A stretch of 5,620 nt of DNA from the NCBI GenBank assembly GCA_030617585.1, contig JAUWVD010000088.1:1-5620 (forward strand). Reading direction: 5' to 3'. The notes beneath the pieces are model-generated. The model searched no databases. It saw nothing but the letters and a program-made list of their open reading frames with translations, and was not told the origin of the DNA. The translations under genes and the position numbers were made by a program. Position 1 is the stretch's first letter. The number at the start of each line of letters is the position of its first letter. Positions 4,951-5,620 of the stretch are shown piece after piece. The stretch comes from Candidatus Methanophagales archaeon (GTDB taxonomy: Archaea; Halobacteriota; Syntropharchaeia; Alkanophagales; Methanospirareceae).

Positions 4951-5460
4951 AATTAACACTCACAATCTCCCCCTCGCCCTCCATCTCTAAATTTTCAATG
5001 CGTGCAGGCACCAATACAGTATCCGTCTGGGCTAATGAAAGTTCGGCACTGTTCGATTTTAGCGTGACCTGTCCTTGCAAACAGGTGAGCAAGCAAGCTC
5101 CTGTAACAACCTTTCCTCTGCCATGAACAGTAAAAAGCCGCAACTCCAATTGCTCGCCATTCAAAAGCAGACTATCCTCGTATCCTTCTTCAGCACGCAG
5201 AATATTAGATGCCTTCTTTAGTCCCTTGCCATCTTCAAGTGCGAAAGAAACCGTTCACTTTTGACCGCATCTTTAAAGCTATCGGGCGTTATAAAATCCT
5301 TAAATCCCAGATATATCTTCGCGTCATTTGACGCTTTGAGTACATGCCATACCTCTTCTCTACCAAAAGCATCACCAAGCTGCCTCGCATATGCATCGTC
5401 CAGATGCGTCTGCACCTACAGATTCTCATCTGCCTTTATTATCTTTTTCAATAACCTTTT
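4949..5460 (-). pseudogene. manA: Broken mannose-6-phosphate isomerase (class I, cupin type)
   Basis: Fragments of a phosphomannose isomerase, the Zn cupin enzyme interconverting mannose-6-P and fructose-6-P, occur in order on the minus strand. Fragment 1 (5460-5419) ends KADENL, and the next codon is amber TAG (5418-5416) where the family has Ser in the NLSVQ(V)HPDD motif. Fragment 2 (5415-5221, same frame) reads VQTHLDDAYARQL, then GREEVWHVL and AKIYLGFKDFITPDSF, and stops at TAA 5220-5218. Fragment 3, in another frame (open from 5254), carries the C-terminal cupin: LLLNGEQLEL, LLTCLQGQVTL, TDTVLVPARIENLEMEGEGE. The central part, with the expected GDVFFIPAGTIHAI-type Zn-site motif, is missing, roughly 100 residues. 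The N-terminal 80-100 residues are not recognisable. No stop follows the family's end; the frame runs on antisense into pfkA. Family recognition is strong, and loss of function is likely. Confidence 0.8.
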
Positions 5461-5620
5461 TCAATTCGTCAGCATTGGAAATCTTCGCCTCTACAAGACG
5501 TTCAAACCTTCTCTTTGTAGCTAGCATCTCGTCTTCAGAAACGTCTTTCATCATATCCGCAACTTCACTTAGCGAAAAGTCATTACCTGGAAGACGAGCG
5601 CTCCACCATTTTTCCTTCGC
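5426..5620 (-). CDS. C-terminal fragment of an unrecognised protein (cut by window edge)
   Basis: A frame open from the window edge encodes 64 residues and ends at TGA 5428-5426. It reads KWWSARLPGNDFSLSEV, then a charged helical stretch rich in Glu, Lys and Asp (about residues 15-62) ending KKVIEKDNKGR. I do not recognise the family. Composition and the absence of stops over 195 bp, while both other minus frames close quickly, favour real coding. The last 35 bp overlap the first recognisable manA fragment in a different frame. It could be an intact neighbour gene overlapping the remnant, a gene truncated by the deletion that damaged manA, or the frame-shifted upstream part of that locus. The start lies outside the window. 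Confidence 0.5.
   Translation of the reverse strand, partial: AKEKWWSARLPGNDFSLSEVADMMKDVSEDEMLATKRRFERLVEAKISNADELKKVIEKDNKGR

Noticed and set aside
5218..5257. Programmed ribosomal frameshift joining the manA frames
   Set aside because: I see no convincing slippery heptamer with a downstream structure, and joining the frames would still not restore the missing central motif.
5416..5418. Amber codon in manA read as pyrrolysine or suppressed
   Set aside because: The family has Ser at this position, the frame is also broken downstream and the central domain is missing, so simple decay explains it better than recoding.

Overview
The window looks like chromosomal DNA of an archaeon, probably an anaerobic euryarchaeote of the kind found in methane-rich or sediment settings. 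An ANME-1 or Syntrophoarchaeum-type lineage is a guess, not something shown. Three points support an archaeon. Several start codons have A/T-rich TATA-like boxes about 25-30 bp upstream and no Shine-Dalgarno sequence. The HAD-type hydrolase resembles an archaeal family. The DtxR/MntR-type regulator has the short archaeal-style layout.

Layout, left to right. (1) 1-600: a DtxR/MntR-like metal-dependent repressor on the minus strand. Its 3' end runs into a palindromic repeat, and its promoter contains a possible operator. (2) 559-881: a gene-free stretch filled with A/T-rich hairpins, a 22-bp direct repeat and a second palindromic repeat. (3) 882-1946: a HAD-superfamily phosphohydrolase. (4) 1947-2100: a short intergenic region with a third palindromic repeat. 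(5) 2101-2529: a small three-TPR protein. (6) 2569-3717 (minus): a divergent class II fructose-bisphosphate aldolase-like enzyme. (7) 3718-3981: a divergent promoter region with a 27-bp operator-like palindrome. (8) 3982-4950: a bacterial-type 6-phosphofructokinase (PfkA). (9) 4949-5460 (minus): remains of a mannose-6-phosphate isomerase gene (manA), broken by an amber codon, a frame change and loss of its middle part. (10) 5426-5620 (minus): the C-terminal end of an unrecognised reading frame cut by the window edge.

The right half forms a sugar-phosphate neighbourhood. ManA would interconvert mannose-6-P and fructose-6-P, PfkA would phosphorylate fructose-6-P, and the aldolase would cleave fructose-1,6-bisphosphate. 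PfkA and the aldolase are divergently transcribed and could share control through the palindrome between them. ManA is decayed.

The most unusual structural signal is that the three palindromic repeats follow one plan: three short tandem units, a 1-2 nt centre, then three inverted units. The unit length differs in each (10, 9 and 7 bp). I found no CRISPR array, tRNA, rRNA, transposase or defence system.
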